NCBI GenBank assembly: GCA_000993275.1 | Contig: LBVV01000001.1 | Coordinates: forward strand, 1 to 52,743 | Origin: a candidate division CPR2 bacterium GW2011_GWC2_39_10 | GTDB lineage: Bacteria; Patescibacteriota; CPR2 | Length of the DNA: 52,743 bases | Reading direction: 5' to 3' | In this document: piece by piece, positions 8,246-17,304 of the stretch | Numbering within the stretch: the first letter of the stretch is position 1 | Layout of the letters: the number at the start of each line of letters is the position of its first letter | Program-made: the position numbers and the translations under genes | Notes under the pieces: generated by a model | The model's database searches: none | The model's input: only the letters and a program-made list of their open reading frames with translations | Told to the model about the DNA's origin: nothing

Positions 8246-9168
8246 GCTTCACCTCTATATATTTTAGCTGATTGCTCGGGTGTATTGGTAACAAAGTAGT
8301 ATCCTTCCCTTATTTTTAGGTTGCCGTAGTAACGTTCGTTGTAATAAGGAAAGATCTCGATATGAAAATGGAAATTTTCGCCTTCGGGGCCGATGTTAAA
8401 AATTACACTATAATCATCACAAATCCGATTAACTGCCTCTAATGAGCCTTTAAAGATTTCCGCCAAAGCCAGCATGTCTCTATCACTTAAATCGTTTAGA
8501 TTTCTAAGATGCTTTTTGGGGGCAATCCAGAGTTCATGAGTTTGCTCTGGAGCCCAAGGGCAAAAAGCCAAAAACGAATTATTTTCCAATACTTTTCTGG
8601 GAGAATTCTCTTCTTGGCTGACAATATGACAATAAACACAACTGCCATGGGAACTTTGGTGAATTTTTTCCTTTATTTTAGGTGGGGTTTTTGCAAAAGC
8701 AACTAGCTGGAAATGAGAGTGGCGGTCTGTAGCACCGGACCAAAAACCGCAATTTTGAAAAACGCTTACATATTCGACTTTATCTTTTCCCCGAACCTCT
8801 TTAACCCTTTCTTTTATAACGCCCAGCAAAATCTTTAACTCGCCAATTTCTAACTGATGGGTGCGCTGAAAATGATTTGGCGTATCAACAATAATTTCTT
8901 CGTAACTTTCGGTTTTTTCGTGCTTCCATGGACTTTTCGGTTCCTCTTTTACCTCCGCCGTTAAGGGATTTGGATTTGGAAATACTCTAACTTGCCAATG
9001 AGAGCCTTTTGTAATTCGGGTGATTTCGACCGGATTTAATTTTTCGCTTCCAAGGCAAAAAGGACAAGATTCGTAGTCGCCGCTTTGAGATGAAAGAACT
9101 TCTTCCAGCTTTTGTTTGTCTTTTTTGGTGACAAACGTGTAATAATCTCTAAAGTAATCTTTTCTCAT
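8242..9168 (-). CDS. GalT-like nucleotidyltransferase (DUF4921-type galactose-1-phosphate uridylyltransferase homologue)
   Basis: 308 residues. Visible features are zinc-type CPFC (C35, C38), the GalT nucleophile motif HSHFQ (H150-Q154, usual form HPHxQ, expected UMP or AMP-carrying residue H152), a second CVYC (C177, C180), and a C-terminal HIT-like HFHIE (H267, H269). The fold is two HIT repeats, as in GalT and ADP-glucose phosphorylase. It lies between glycogen synthase and debranching enzyme with 4-base overlaps on both sides. It may therefore interconvert glucose-1-phosphate and an NDP-glucose for glycogen synthesis. That is inference, and the nucleotide cannot be read from sequence. Confidence 0.82.
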   Translation of the reverse strand: MRKDYFRDYYTFVTKKDKQKLEEVLSSQSGDYESCPFCLGSEKLNPVEITRITKGSHWQVRVFPNPNPLTAEVKEEPKSPWKHEKTESYEEIIVDTPNHFQRTHQLEIGELKILLGVIKERVKEVRGKDKVEYVSVFQNCGFWSGATDRHSHFQLVAFAKTPPKIKEKIHQSSHGSCVYCHIVSQEENSPRKVLENNSFLAFCPWAPEQTHELWIAPKKHLRNLNDLSDRDMLALAEIFKGSLEAVNRICDDYSVIFNIGPEGENFHFHIEIFPYYNERYYGNLKIREGYYFVTNTPEQSAKIYRGEA

Positions 9169-10973
9169 GCTTTCACCTTAATTTTCGTATTCTTAATTGC
9201 TAATTCATGAGCATCAAAATAATTACGAACCAAAACCTTCCAATCAAAATTTCGCGCCAATTGATTTGAATGAATCCTGGAAATCATACGCTCATCCTTA
9301 TTAAAATTGGAATATTTGTACATGATGCCGGACAAATCTTTGGCCTCTTTTGAGTAGTTAAATTTAGTCCTGGGCAAAACATAAATTCCCGGAAATTTTT
9401 TCCGGCTGCCAAGCTTGTCCACCGCCAAACCAAAACCCGAAAGGTCGGTAGTTACGTTGGCAACAGACATAGCACCCGCTTCAAGCGGCGTATACCCCCA
9501 GGGCTCGTAGGCAGAAGGGAAAACGCCTAAATGACAGCCCGCCATAAAGTCGTAAATATTAATATTTAAAAGTCCATCCGTGCCGTCTAAGTACACCGGC
9601 AACAAAACTACCTTCACCCTATCTTCCGGTAAATTAAGAAGTTTTTGATCGGCAAATTTACTGAGGATTTGGTCGTTTTCAAATTGCAGATTATGACTGC
9701 AAACCGGCGGATTGCCCCGTCTTTTAAAGGCTTTTAGTTTATAATTTGTCTTTTCCCTAAGGTCTTTTTTAAAAATCGATTGACCGGAAATTTCGAACTC
9801 TCCGGCCGCCGCCCGAAGCAATCTGCCGTACACATCTGGCATCTCTGAGTCTAAAAGCTGCTTTATATTTGCATAAATTCCTTTTGACTGAACAAGGTCT
9901 GGCTTAATGCCTTTAGTTCCGCCGGGAACTGCGAAAAAAGCAACAATCGTTTTGTCATGATTTTCGCTTTTTAGTTTTCTATTTAAGATACCTAATGCGT
10001 CAATAAAAAGATCCATTCCTTTTGCCCTAACCTCATACCTTCCGCATAGAAAATAGATAAGAGTTTTATCCAAGTTGAAAGTTTGGTACGGGAAGAAATA
10101 GCACATTAAGAATTCTTTGAGGATTTTTTTGTACTCGATATGCCTAAAGGTTGCTTCTTCGGTATTAGGAAATTTTTCGAAATTCAAGCCGTTGGGCAGC
10201 ACAATTTCCGGCTTTCGTCCATAAAAATGCTCCATTTCCATGGCTGTAATATTGGAAACGGTTGTAGCAACCGTACAATTTAAAGTAATAGCCTTCTCCA
10301 TGGAATGCTTGGGCACAATGCCTAGCTGAGCAGCCATTTGATCTGCGTCTATAGCCTTAATATTCTTATAAAAATCAATTCCGTTGTAGGTCATCGACCG
10401 TCCAAGAAAAGTGGCATGGGTCGTAAAAATGGTGGAGACGCCGCTGGCCATTTTTTCTAAGTAAAGGATGGCCGCTCCGGCCATCCATTCGTGACATTGC
10501 AAAAGTATTTTGGAACTTGTCAGTTCTTTCTTTACAGCGGCAATAAGCTTGCCAACCGCCCAAGACCAAGCTACCGGCTCATCAAAATCGAAACCGGCAC
10601 CCAAAGAATCCACATGGTACCAATCCCAAAGTTCGGACTTGGTTTTATTTATATAAGCCATTTCGCCGGTAAATTCTATTAGGATAGCTTGGGGATTAGC
10701 ATCAATAAGCCAATGACCAAAATGAAGCTTGATACCTGTCCCTGCCAGTTCCTTCTCAACTTTCTCCAAAATTGCCGGCACCTCACCTTCTTCAAATTGA
10801 TTTTCGGAAATTCCAACCAAATATGGTCCAACTAAAAAATAACCGTCGCCGTACTGAGCTTTTATAAGCTCGGCTTTAGACTCAAGAACAGTATGAATTC
10901 CGCCTACCTTATTGCATACTTCCCATGAAGCCTCAAAAACATACGGCTCACCAACCTTCATTTCACCCTCCAT
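9165..10973 (-). CDS. Glycogen synthase, GT3 (eukaryote-like) family
   Basis: 602 residues. The N-terminal FEASWEVCNKVGGI, the central THATFLGR and TTVSNITAMEMEHF, VLPNGLNFEKF, and the C-terminal FPSAYEPWGYTPLEAGAM are the marks of GT3 glycogen synthase (animal/fungal GYS type), not of the usual bacterial GT5 GlgA. The enzyme extends alpha-1,4-glucan from an NDP-glucose. Two acceptor-loop arginines resembling the eukaryotic regulatory helix cannot be confirmed by eye. The start is ATG, with GGAGGG upstream (CACTTATGTG region). It overlaps the GalT-like gene downstream by ATGA. A repeat-rich gap separates it from the GH57 gene. Confidence 0.9.
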   Translation of the reverse strand: MEGEMKVGEPYVFEASWEVCNKVGGIHTVLESKAELIKAQYGDGYFLVGPYLVGISENQFEEGEVPAILEKVEKELAGTGIKLHFGHWLIDANPQAILIEFTGEMAYINKTKSELWDWYHVDSLGAGFDFDEPVAWSWAVGKLIAAVKKELTSSKILLQCHEWMAGAAILYLEKMASGVSTIFTTHATFLGRSMTYNGIDFYKNIKAIDADQMAAQLGIVPKHSMEKAITLNCTVATTVSNITAMEMEHFYGRKPEIVLPNGLNFEKFPNTEEATFRHIEYKKILKEFLMCYFFPYQTFNLDKTLIYFLCGRYEVRAKGMDLFIDALGILNRKLKSENHDKTIVAFFAVPGGTKGIKPDLVQSKGIYANIKQLLDSEMPDVYGRLLRAAAGEFEISGQSIFKKDLREKTNYKLKAFKRRGNPPVCSHNLQFENDQILSKFADQKLLNLPEDRVKVVLLPVYLDGTDGLLNINIYDFMAGCHLGVFPSAYEPWGYTPLEAGAMSVANVTTDLSGFGLAVDKLGSRKKFPGIYVLPRTKFNYSKEAKDLSGIMYKYSNFNKDERMISRIHSNQLARNFDWKVLVRNYFDAHELAIKNTKIKVKA

Positions 10974-11023
10974 GCACTTATGTGCACAATTTAATTTTTT
11001 TTCTTCTTTCTATTCAAAAATTT

Positions 11024-11152
11024 TAAATCCTAAGCACAAAATTCTAAACAAATCCAAATACCAAATGTTCTAAACTTAAAACTTTTTTATTTAAAAAATT
11101 TGAATTTTGATATTGTTTAGTATTTCTGATTTTGAATTTAGTATTTAACATA
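11024..11152. repeat. AT-rich dispersed repeat (AAATTC/GAATTT family)
   Basis: The stretch is built from short variants of 'aaattctaaacaaatccaaa' and, further on, their inverted forms around TTTTTTATTTAAAAAA. It can therefore fold on itself. Similar text occurs at 40605-40745 and 50354-50418. No ORF. Confidence 0.5.
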
Positions 11153-12406
11153 TTATATTCCCGCTCCCTGCACTTCTTCCATTACTTTACCAAGACCACC
11201 GGAAACTTTTGCTTCCGCCTCTTCTAATTTCTCTTCCAACCGATGAATTAAGTCTACAAGTATATTGGAAAAATAGATATAAGCGTCATGGGGACGATCA
11301 TACGCGTTAAAGTATTTATGAACGTCGCCGTCATTAAACCACTTGGTGCACATGTAATAAAAGTTGTCTGACGTTTGAAGCTTTCGCCAGTCTTCAAGTA
11401 GCTTACTATCTTTTGTTTTTTTGATTTTTTCTTCCAAAGAATAGAGCGAATGAAGAGACGACTGCTGCATAGCATTGCCCGTCCAGGCTGACAAATCTCT
11501 TTCCGTATCCGCCCAAGAAACCGGACTTGGCATCGAAACAACGTCTGTCGCCGGGTAACGCTCGGCCTCCTGACCAACCGTCACAAAATCCATATCCGGA
11601 TGCTTCAAAATTTGTTCCGGTACTTTCTCTAGGAAATCAAATATTCCGGTATCTTCCCATTGATGTTCGCCCAAAGTCTCGTAGTCCATAAATAAATTCA
11701 CTACTTGCCCGTTGCCATTAACCGCATGGATCCAATTGGCAAATTTCTCAGACGTAAGTGGCCATTCTTCCCATGCCTTATTAGAAAACCGAAAAGCAAT
11801 GTCGTCTGATAGCTTGTAGTTTTTAAGAAGCAGCTTTAAATGACTGTCTTTTGTCTCGTAAACAAAATTGGGACTTCGCCAATCTAAAATCTTATCCCAT
11901 CCTTCCGCGAGGATCGCTTTAAAGCCAAATTTGGAAACTAGCTTTGCCAAATAGTCATAATAAACCAATTCCGTATTTCTAAATACTTTTGGCGTTTGCC
12001 CAAAAAGCTCCTGAATAGTTAGAATATGCTTTTCAACCTGGTCGTAAAACTCGTTTTCCGAGAATAGGGACGTCAGTGAATGATAGTAGGTCTCGGCCAA
12101 AAATTCCACCTGGCCGGTTGAGGCTAACTTTTGAAAACTTTCAATTAAATCCGGCCGCCACATTTTGGCTTGATCAAGAAAAGTTCCGGTAATACTATAA
12201 GACACTTTAAACTTCCCGTCATGCCTTTTAATAAGATCATAAATTAAATTATTGGCCGGTATATAGCACTTAGTGGCTACTTTATTTAAAATCGCCTTAT
12301 TATGCCGATCATCAAAATAATCAATGTTTTTTCCGATATCTAAAACACCAAACTTTTTAACCCGAATAGGCTGATGAACATGGAAATAAAAGCATACGCT
12401 AGGCAT
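11153..12406 (-). CDS. GH57-family alpha-glucan-active enzyme (alpha-amylase/glucanotransferase type)
   Basis: 417 residues. GH57 motifs appear in order: HVHQP (H9-P13), FLAETYYHSL (~102-111), the nucleophile region VFRNTEL (E146), and MDYETLGEHQ with the acid/base candidate D241. The length is close to short archaeal-type GH57 amylases. The long C-terminal insertion of GH57 branching enzymes is not evident. It overlaps the upstream glycosyltransferase by 8 bases, and GGGAGGG precedes its ATG. The two were probably made together. Whether it hydrolyses, transfers or branches glucan cannot be decided from sequence. No GH13 branching enzyme is in the window. Confidence 0.86.
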   Translation of the reverse strand: MPSVCFYFHVHQPIRVKKFGVLDIGKNIDYFDDRHNKAILNKVATKCYIPANNLIYDLIKRHDGKFKVSYSITGTFLDQAKMWRPDLIESFQKLASTGQVEFLAETYYHSLTSLFSENEFYDQVEKHILTIQELFGQTPKVFRNTELVYYDYLAKLVSKFGFKAILAEGWDKILDWRSPNFVYETKDSHLKLLLKNYKLSDDIAFRFSNKAWEEWPLTSEKFANWIHAVNGNGQVVNLFMDYETLGEHQWEDTGIFDFLEKVPEQILKHPDMDFVTVGQEAERYPATDVVSMPSPVSWADTERDLSAWTGNAMQQSSLHSLYSLEEKIKKTKDSKLLEDWRKLQTSDNFYYMCTKWFNDGDVHKYFNAYDRPHDAYIYFSNILVDLIHRLEEKLEEAEAKVSGGLGKVMEEVQGAGI

Positions 12407-13646
12407 AAACTTTCCCTCCCATCGTCTGCTCGTACACCCTTATCATTTCTTTCGCCGACCGATCCCAAGTAAGACCTTCCACTTCTTTTTTAGCTCCGTC
12501 AATCATGGTTTTAGCGTACTTTTTATCTTTTAAAAGTTTGATAATTTCATCGGCCATCATATCGATATCCCAAAAATCAACCTTGGCACAGTTGGCAATT
12601 ACCTCGGCCACCCCGGAACTTTTAGATACTATTACCGGCGTCCCATTTTGAATTGCCTCCAGGGGTACAATACCGAAAGGCTCGGAAACGGAAGGCATTA
12701 CAAAAACATCTGCCAGCTGATAGGCGGCATCCTTGTCCTGGTCGGAAATCCAACTGTTAAATAAAAGTTTTCCCGTAAGTCCTTCTCTTGCTCCTTCCTC
12801 AATCATTCTTGTTTGCATGTCACCGGAGCCAAGCATCATAAATTTTACATTTGGATAGCTATCCGTCACTTTTTTGGCGACTTTAACAAAATAATCCGGA
12901 CCTTTTTGGAAAGTGACCCTGCCCAAAAATAAAACAACTTTATATTTCTTTTTTATCGGATTTTTTGGATTCAATTGTATTTCCCTTGGGTCAATACCGT
13001 TATGAACAACACTTATTTTATTTTGATCTATGCCGTAATACATATTAACCGTATTTTTGGTCAAATACGAAACGGCGACTACTCTGTCGGCAGCGTTAAA
13101 TCCGGCTTTTTCGGTTTCGTAAATAAATTTACCATCGTGACGATCCACTTCCGTGGCGTGAACTTGAGCCAGAAAAGGCGTTAACTTATTTTTCTCTTTA
13201 GCTACTACCTTTGCCGCAATTCCTGCCGGATAAGTCATCCAGTCGTGAGCATGAATTAGATCGTATTGAAGGTTTTGGGCTAATGCCTTAACACCTCGAG
13301 TGTAAAAATTGACATGAGCATAAGGAGAATTATCAAACTGCCCCACGCATAACTGGCACATTCCCTTTTTTTGGCTATCTATATTTATTTTTTGATAGCC
13401 GTTTACTAAGCAACATTTATTTTCCTTGGCTAGCTCTACACACTTATGACTAAAACCGTTTTCCAGCAGCATATCGGATGCGTCATAGACTTTCATCCAA
13501 TCATAGCCGCCGCTATAAACTTTGGGTAAAACAAATGCTATCTCCACTCCTAACCTAGACAGGCTTTTGGTTAGACCTTCACAGGCAATACCCAGCCCAC
13601 CGGAATGGAAGGGAGGCAGTTCCCAACCTAGCATCAAAATTTTAAT
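12399..13646 (-). CDS. GT4/GT5-like glycosyltransferase (glycogen synthase-like), probable AUU start
   Basis: 415 residues from the proposed start. It has a GT-B fold: N-terminal LMLGWELPPFHSGGLG (acceptor-side glycine loop as in GT5 starch synthases), HAHDWM, VVAVS, and VVHNGID. The donor-side domain has LFLGRVTFQKGPDYF and the catalytic PSVSEPFGIVPLEA. An ATG 13 codons upstream (13685) is open, but a TATAAT box (13688-13693) predicts transcription starting past it. AAGGAGG (13652-13658) sits 5 bases before ATT at 13646, giving MKILMLGWELPP if AUU initiates. Homologues of this family commonly begin that way (recalled, not searched). Substrate is probably an NDP-glucose and a glucan or maltodextrin (inference). 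Confidence 0.85.
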   Translation of the reverse strand: MKILMLGWELPPFHSGGLGIACEGLTKSLSRLGVEIAFVLPKVYSGGYDWMKVYDASDMLLENGFSHKCVELAKENKCCLVNGYQKINIDSQKKGMCQLCVGQFDNSPYAHVNFYTRGVKALAQNLQYDLIHAHDWMTYPAGIAAKVVAKEKNKLTPFLAQVHATEVDRHDGKFIYETEKAGFNAADRVVAVSYLTKNTVNMYYGIDQNKISVVHNGIDPREIQLNPKNPIKKKYKVVLFLGRVTFQKGPDYFVKVAKKVTDSYPNVKFMMLGSGDMQTRMIEEGAREGLTGKLLFNSWISDQDKDAAYQLADVFVMPSVSEPFGIVPLEAIQNGTPVIVSKSSGVAEVIANCAKVDFWDIDMMADEIIKLLKDKKYAKTMIDGAKKEVEGLTWDRSAKEMIRVYEQTMGGKVYA

Positions 13647-13687
13647 TTCACCCTCCTTGCGGCCATTTAATAAATCGGCATACATTA

Positions 13688-13717
13688 ATTATAGCCTCAA
13701 AGACTAAGTAAACACAA
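13688..13717 (-). promoter_or_regulatory. Candidate promoter of the GT4/GH57 gene pair
   Basis: On the minus strand TTGTGT (13712-13717) and a perfect TATAAT (13688-13693) are 18 bases apart. The predicted start is near 13681. This lies inside the reading frame if translation began at 13685, and it supports the downstream start at 13646. Confidence 0.5.
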
Positions 13718-13867
13718 GCGTTTTTTTCATTAATTTCTAACCTATTTTATAGGTTTGATTGCAGAAAAAAACAATACTTGGGAATTTAGCCCCCTATAGG
13801 CAAAATGCAATATACATTTTAAACAACCAGCTCTTTTTCTTGCTACTCCCTTCCCAGCACCTCACAG

Positions 13868-14004
13868 TATAATATTGTTCGACTCCTCGAAAGAGGGTCC
13901 GCCTTGGCTTCGCTTAAGCGAGACAGGTGGAGAACTGCATTATTGTACTTCTCGACTTCGCTCCACGAAGTTCATACTGAGCGAAGTCGAAGGGCTCGAA
14001 GAAT
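13868..14004. repeat. Palindromic repeat cluster (CTTCGACTTCGCTC family)
   Basis: The segment contains long inverted arms, CTTCTCGACTTCGCTCCACG and its near-complement ending in GAGCGAAGTCGAAGGG, centred near 13972. A second GGCTTCGCTTAAGCGAGACAGG palindrome lies before it. The composition is GC-richer than the flanks. The gap 13694-14341 has no gene. Besides this repeat it holds a short hairpin (AACCTA/TAGGTT near 13740) and the MITE-like element at 14095. Confidence 0.65.
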
Positions 14005-14094
14005 ATATCACGAAACAATGCGAAGGGAGTAACAGTATTGAGATAACCGTCCAATATTTGTTAACTGTATTTTCATAGTTCATAGGATGAATAA

Positions 14095-14257
14095 ACTGGA
14101 CTTACGCAAAATAGCGCATCTATCCAAGCCAGAACCAAGTGAGATAAAATCTCTTTTCTCTACTGGAAGCATATTTGTAGATACGCTGACAGGAGAAAAA
14201 GGGATTTTAGCCGCTTGGTTTGGTTTGGGAGGTGTGGTAGGTTTGCGTAAGTCCAGT
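14095..14257 (+). mobile_element. MITE-like element, copy 1 (163 bp)
   Basis: The ends are terminal inverted repeats, ACTGGACTTACGCAAA and TTTGCGTAAGTCCAGT. Internal arms GATAAAATCTCTTTTCTC and GAGAAAAAGGGATTTTAG also pair, around a central CATATTTGTAGATACG hairpin. The whole element can fold into one long hairpin. It is highly similar to the copies at 29502 and 31306, in the same orientation. It encodes no transposase. TAA flanks both ends here, a possible target duplication. Confidence 0.9.
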
Positions 14258-14341
14258 TAATTGCCCATGACATCAGATAGGGGGATGCGGTTGCTTATTG
14301 TTACTTGTTTGTTGATTATTGTTTGAGTTGATTTTTTTTTC

Positions 14342-15274
14342 TTGCAAGGGCATAATAATATTGTGATAGAGCTTATTTTCAAATTTTTAAGACTAGCAAG
14401 CTATTTGACGTATATTTTTTTAATTCCCGTTTTTTTACTTTTAATCATCATCTTTAATTTTAGAGTCATTTTTTTTACTCCTAGCGCCATAGAATCAATA
14501 ATTGAAAAAAACCAGGTTTACAAAACTCTTTATGATAACTACGGTTACTTTTCCGGGCAAATTATTAAGTTGGCACCCGATGGCATGGAACTATCCCAAA
14601 CGGAACTTACCATGGCTTTCAAAAAGGCTTTTCCGGAAAACGATTTAAAAGCAAAAACGCACAGTCAAATTGAAGGTTATTACGGCTTTTTTTCCGGCAG
14701 ACAAGACTATTTACCAACAATTGACATCCAAAAAAATCTGGACGTTTTTAGAAACGAATTTATAAATACGCAAACTAAAATGAGCAACGAAGAGGCCACC
14801 ATGTTTATGAATGCCTTAACTGAAAACATTCCAAGCCAAGTATCCCTTCCCGACCAAACATACCAAAAACTCAAAAATTATCAGCCTTCTCTCAAGATTA
14901 TGTGGCCCATCGCCCTCGCTGGCCCCATCCTTTCCCTGCTGGTTGTTTTTCTTCTGGCGTATTTAAGAAATATTAAGAAGGAAAAGAAATATTTCTTCAG
15001 GTCATGCGGCTGGTTTCTATTCACGGTAAATCTTTTATTTTTAGCTGCAGTTTTTTTGAGCCTAACCATTACAGCAATAATTAAAGTGATTGTTCTTCCA
15101 GACATGAAAATCCTGCCGGATTTCTTAAAGGAAGGGATATTTCTGCCAATAGCCGAAAGCATTAGTCGAACCCTCTTTTATGTTTCTCTGACTGAATTTA
15201 TTTGCGTTCTTATACTTTCTTTTATCTTCATTTATTACGGCCACTCGAAGAAGTTAGAAAAGAAAACCGCATAA
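14342..15274 (+). CDS. Polytopic membrane protein with large extracytoplasmic domain, unknown function
   Basis: 310 residues. One N-terminal membrane helix (~19-45) is followed by a soluble, probably outside domain of about 150 residues, then three C-terminal helices (~195-215, 228-255, 275-300) and a basic tail. No family is recognised. The start is uncertain: TTG at 14342 has no ribosome site, while GTG at 14363 follows AAGGG at a loose spacing. It sits 85 bases after a MITE-like element and convergent with glycogen phosphorylase, across a repeat. Confidence 0.65.
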   Translation: MQGHNNIVIELIFKFLRLASYLTYIFLIPVFLLLIIIFNFRVIFFTPSAIESIIEKNQVYKTLYDNYGYFSGQIIKLAPDGMELSQTELTMAFKKAFPENDLKAKTHSQIEGYYGFFSGRQDYLPTIDIQKNLDVFRNEFINTQTKMSNEEATMFMNALTENIPSQVSLPDQTYQKLKNYQPSLKIMWPIALAGPILSLLVVFLLAYLRNIKKEKKYFFRSCGWFLFTVNLLFLAAVFLSLTITAIIKVIVLPDMKILPDFLKEGIFLPIAESISRTLFYVSLTEFICVLILSFIFIYYGHSKKLEKKTA

Positions 15275-15278
15275 ACAG

Positions 15279-15376
15279 AATTAAGAATTATGAATTATGA
15301 TTGAAAAAATCCCATATTCTAACATTCTATATCCCCATTCTTAATACTTTACCCCAGATTCTTTATTCTTTTTTGT
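15279..15376. repeat. Dispersed AT-rich repeat (ATATTCTA...CCCATTCTT family), copy 1
   Basis: It shares the order 'cccatattctaacattctat', 'ccccattcttaatacttta' and 'gattctttattc' with segments at 25045-25113 and 52036-52160. It lies between converging genes. No ORF. Confidence 0.75.
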
Positions 15377-15442
15377 CGTTAAGGGGAATAATGAGATAGA
15401 ATGCTTTTTGTTCTATGTTTCCTGGTTTCTGATTACTGTTTC

Positions 15443-17212
15443 CTACTCTTTGTTTGCCGCTTCTACGCCATTTTCAACCGGATTTGCGGCAATAATGCCT
15501 GTTTTAAAATAAGCATTAAGCACATATTGATGAACCATGCGGTGCGTGTTAAAGAAAGAAGCATTAATAGATATGGCGTCTTTCATTATTTTTATCCACG
15601 CTTCTCTGTCCTTGTAATAATAACGGACAATCATCGCCAACTTTTTATAGAAATCCTGCAATTCCCGTTTCTCGGCTAATTCGTCGTTACACCTGTATTT
15701 TTCCTCCCCAATAGCCCAACCGGTGACACCTTCTATATGACCCTCTATCCACCAGCCGTCTAAAATTGACAGGCTTGGCACGCCGTTATGCGCCGCTTTC
15801 ATACCGGATGTTCCGGAAGCTTCCATGGGACGTTGCGGATTATTTAACCAAATATCGACTCCGGAAGTTAAATGGCCGGCCAACCCCATATCGTAGTTTT
15901 CTAAAAATGCTACTTTTACTTTGTATTTTGGATTTTTTGCAATATCAAAAACCTCTTTTAAAATCTCTTTACCCTGAAAGTCTTTAGGATGAGCCTTGCC
16001 GGCAAAAACAACCTGAATTTTACCGTTTTTTCTTATTACTTCCTTTAGCGCTTTTTCGTCTCTAAAAATAAAATTGGGCCTTTTGTATTGGGTAAAACGC
16101 CGGGCAAAACCGATGGTAAAAACATCTTCTGAAAATCCCTCGTTTTTTTCGTTAATAATAGCTATGAGTTTTCTTTTCGCTTCCATGTGGGCTTCCCATA
16201 CTTCCTCCGAAGGTATTCCCCAAGCAGACCTTAAAGTAAACGGATCTTCCCGCCAACCGGGTATGTATCTATCAAAAATTCTCTTAAATGACTTTGCCGT
16301 CCATGTAACCGAATGAACTCCATTGGTTATATGGTCAATTTCGCTGTCGCCAAACATGTCGCGTGTAATTTGACCGTGTTTTTTGGCAACACCATTTACA
16401 TAGCCGGAATATAAAAGTGCCATTCGGGTCAAATTTAACTGGCCATCTCTGACGGCGCCCTCAACCATATTATAAGGAAAATAAGCTCCTAAAAAGGATT
16501 TGACGGTTTCAAAGGGGAAGTGATCGTGTCCGGCTGCAACCGGTGTGTGAGTAGTGAAAACACACGTCTTTTTAACCAGCTCGGGATCAAACTGCCAACC
16601 CAAATCCGACTTAGTAGCCGTCTTGGAAAGCAGCTCTAGTATCAAAAAGCTGGCATGACCTTCATTTAAGTGATATTTATTGATGTTTTTAAAGCCTAAT
16701 GCCTGTAACATTCTGAAACCGCCGATGCCCAAAACAATCTCCTGCGCAAGCCGGTACAACTGGTCGCCGCCGTAAAGATGACGCGTAAGCGACCTGTGCC
16801 ATTCCTCGTTGCCTTCAAAATCAGTATCTAAAAAATAGACGGGAATAGAATATCCGGCAACGCCTTTAACCTCTCTTTTATAAGCCCTCACTTTTACTTC
16901 TTTATCCTGTATCCAAATTGAAACAATTTCCGGCTGAAGCTCGGCATGGTCCTTAGGCACCCACGGATCCGGCTCTTCAATTTGATTGCCTTCAGAGTCA
17001 ATGACCTGTTTAAAATAGCCCTCTTGATTTAGAAGACTGACACCAACAAGCGGTATATTTAAATCCGAACATGATTTTATTGTATCCCCGGCAAGAATCC
17101 CCAACCCGCCACTGTAAGTAGTCATACTATTTGCCAGGCCGATTTCCATAGAAAAATAAGCAATGGTTACTTCTTCTTTATTAAAGCAATCCTTCGGCAT
17201 GTATTTACACAT
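15443..17212 (-). CDS. Alpha-glucan (glycogen) phosphorylase, short GT35 form
   Basis: 589 residues, the compact form known from archaea and Thermotoga-like bacteria. It starts directly at the catalytic region (IAYFSMEIGL) and lacks an N-terminal DUF3417 extension. Visible motifs are YSGGLGILAGD, NEGHASF, THTPVAAGHD, GFARRFTQYKRP and the PLP site EASGTSGMKAAHNG with lysine K472. It releases glucose-1-phosphate from alpha-1,4-glucan ends and pairs functionally with the GH133 debrancher. AGGAGG lies 11 bases before the first ATG. A second ATG four codons later (M5) is closer to alternative spacing. It has its own promoter. Confidence 0.92.
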   Translation of the reverse strand: MCKYMPKDCFNKEEVTIAYFSMEIGLANSMTTYSGGLGILAGDTIKSCSDLNIPLVGVSLLNQEGYFKQVIDSEGNQIEEPDPWVPKDHAELQPEIVSIWIQDKEVKVRAYKREVKGVAGYSIPVYFLDTDFEGNEEWHRSLTRHLYGGDQLYRLAQEIVLGIGGFRMLQALGFKNINKYHLNEGHASFLILELLSKTATKSDLGWQFDPELVKKTCVFTTHTPVAAGHDHFPFETVKSFLGAYFPYNMVEGAVRDGQLNLTRMALLYSGYVNGVAKKHGQITRDMFGDSEIDHITNGVHSVTWTAKSFKRIFDRYIPGWREDPFTLRSAWGIPSEEVWEAHMEAKRKLIAIINEKNEGFSEDVFTIGFARRFTQYKRPNFIFRDEKALKEVIRKNGKIQVVFAGKAHPKDFQGKEILKEVFDIAKNPKYKVKVAFLENYDMGLAGHLTSGVDIWLNNPQRPMEASGTSGMKAAHNGVPSLSILDGWWIEGHIEGVTGWAIGEEKYRCNDELAEKRELQDFYKKLAMIVRYYYKDREAWIKIMKDAISINASFFNTHRMVHQYVLNAYFKTGIIAANPVENGVEAANKE

Positions 17213-17235
17213 AAATAAATGACCCTCCTAAATAA

Positions 17236-17263
17236 ATTATAATGTGAAATACAAGAATGTAAA
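17236..17263 (-). promoter_or_regulatory. Sigma70-type promoter of the phosphorylase gene
   Basis: TTTACA (17258-17263) and TATAAT (17236-17241) are 16 bases apart on the minus strand. The transcript would start near 17229, at the AGGAGG ribosome site, giving a very short leader. Confidence 0.55.
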
Positions 17264-17304
17264 TCTTTAAAAAATATTTATTCCCTTAAACCATCCTCAC
17301 TTAA

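Noticed and set aside
13868-14004. CRISPR array or tRNA in the palindromic cluster
   Set aside because: There are no regularly spaced direct repeats and no cloverleaf. It is an inverted repeat.
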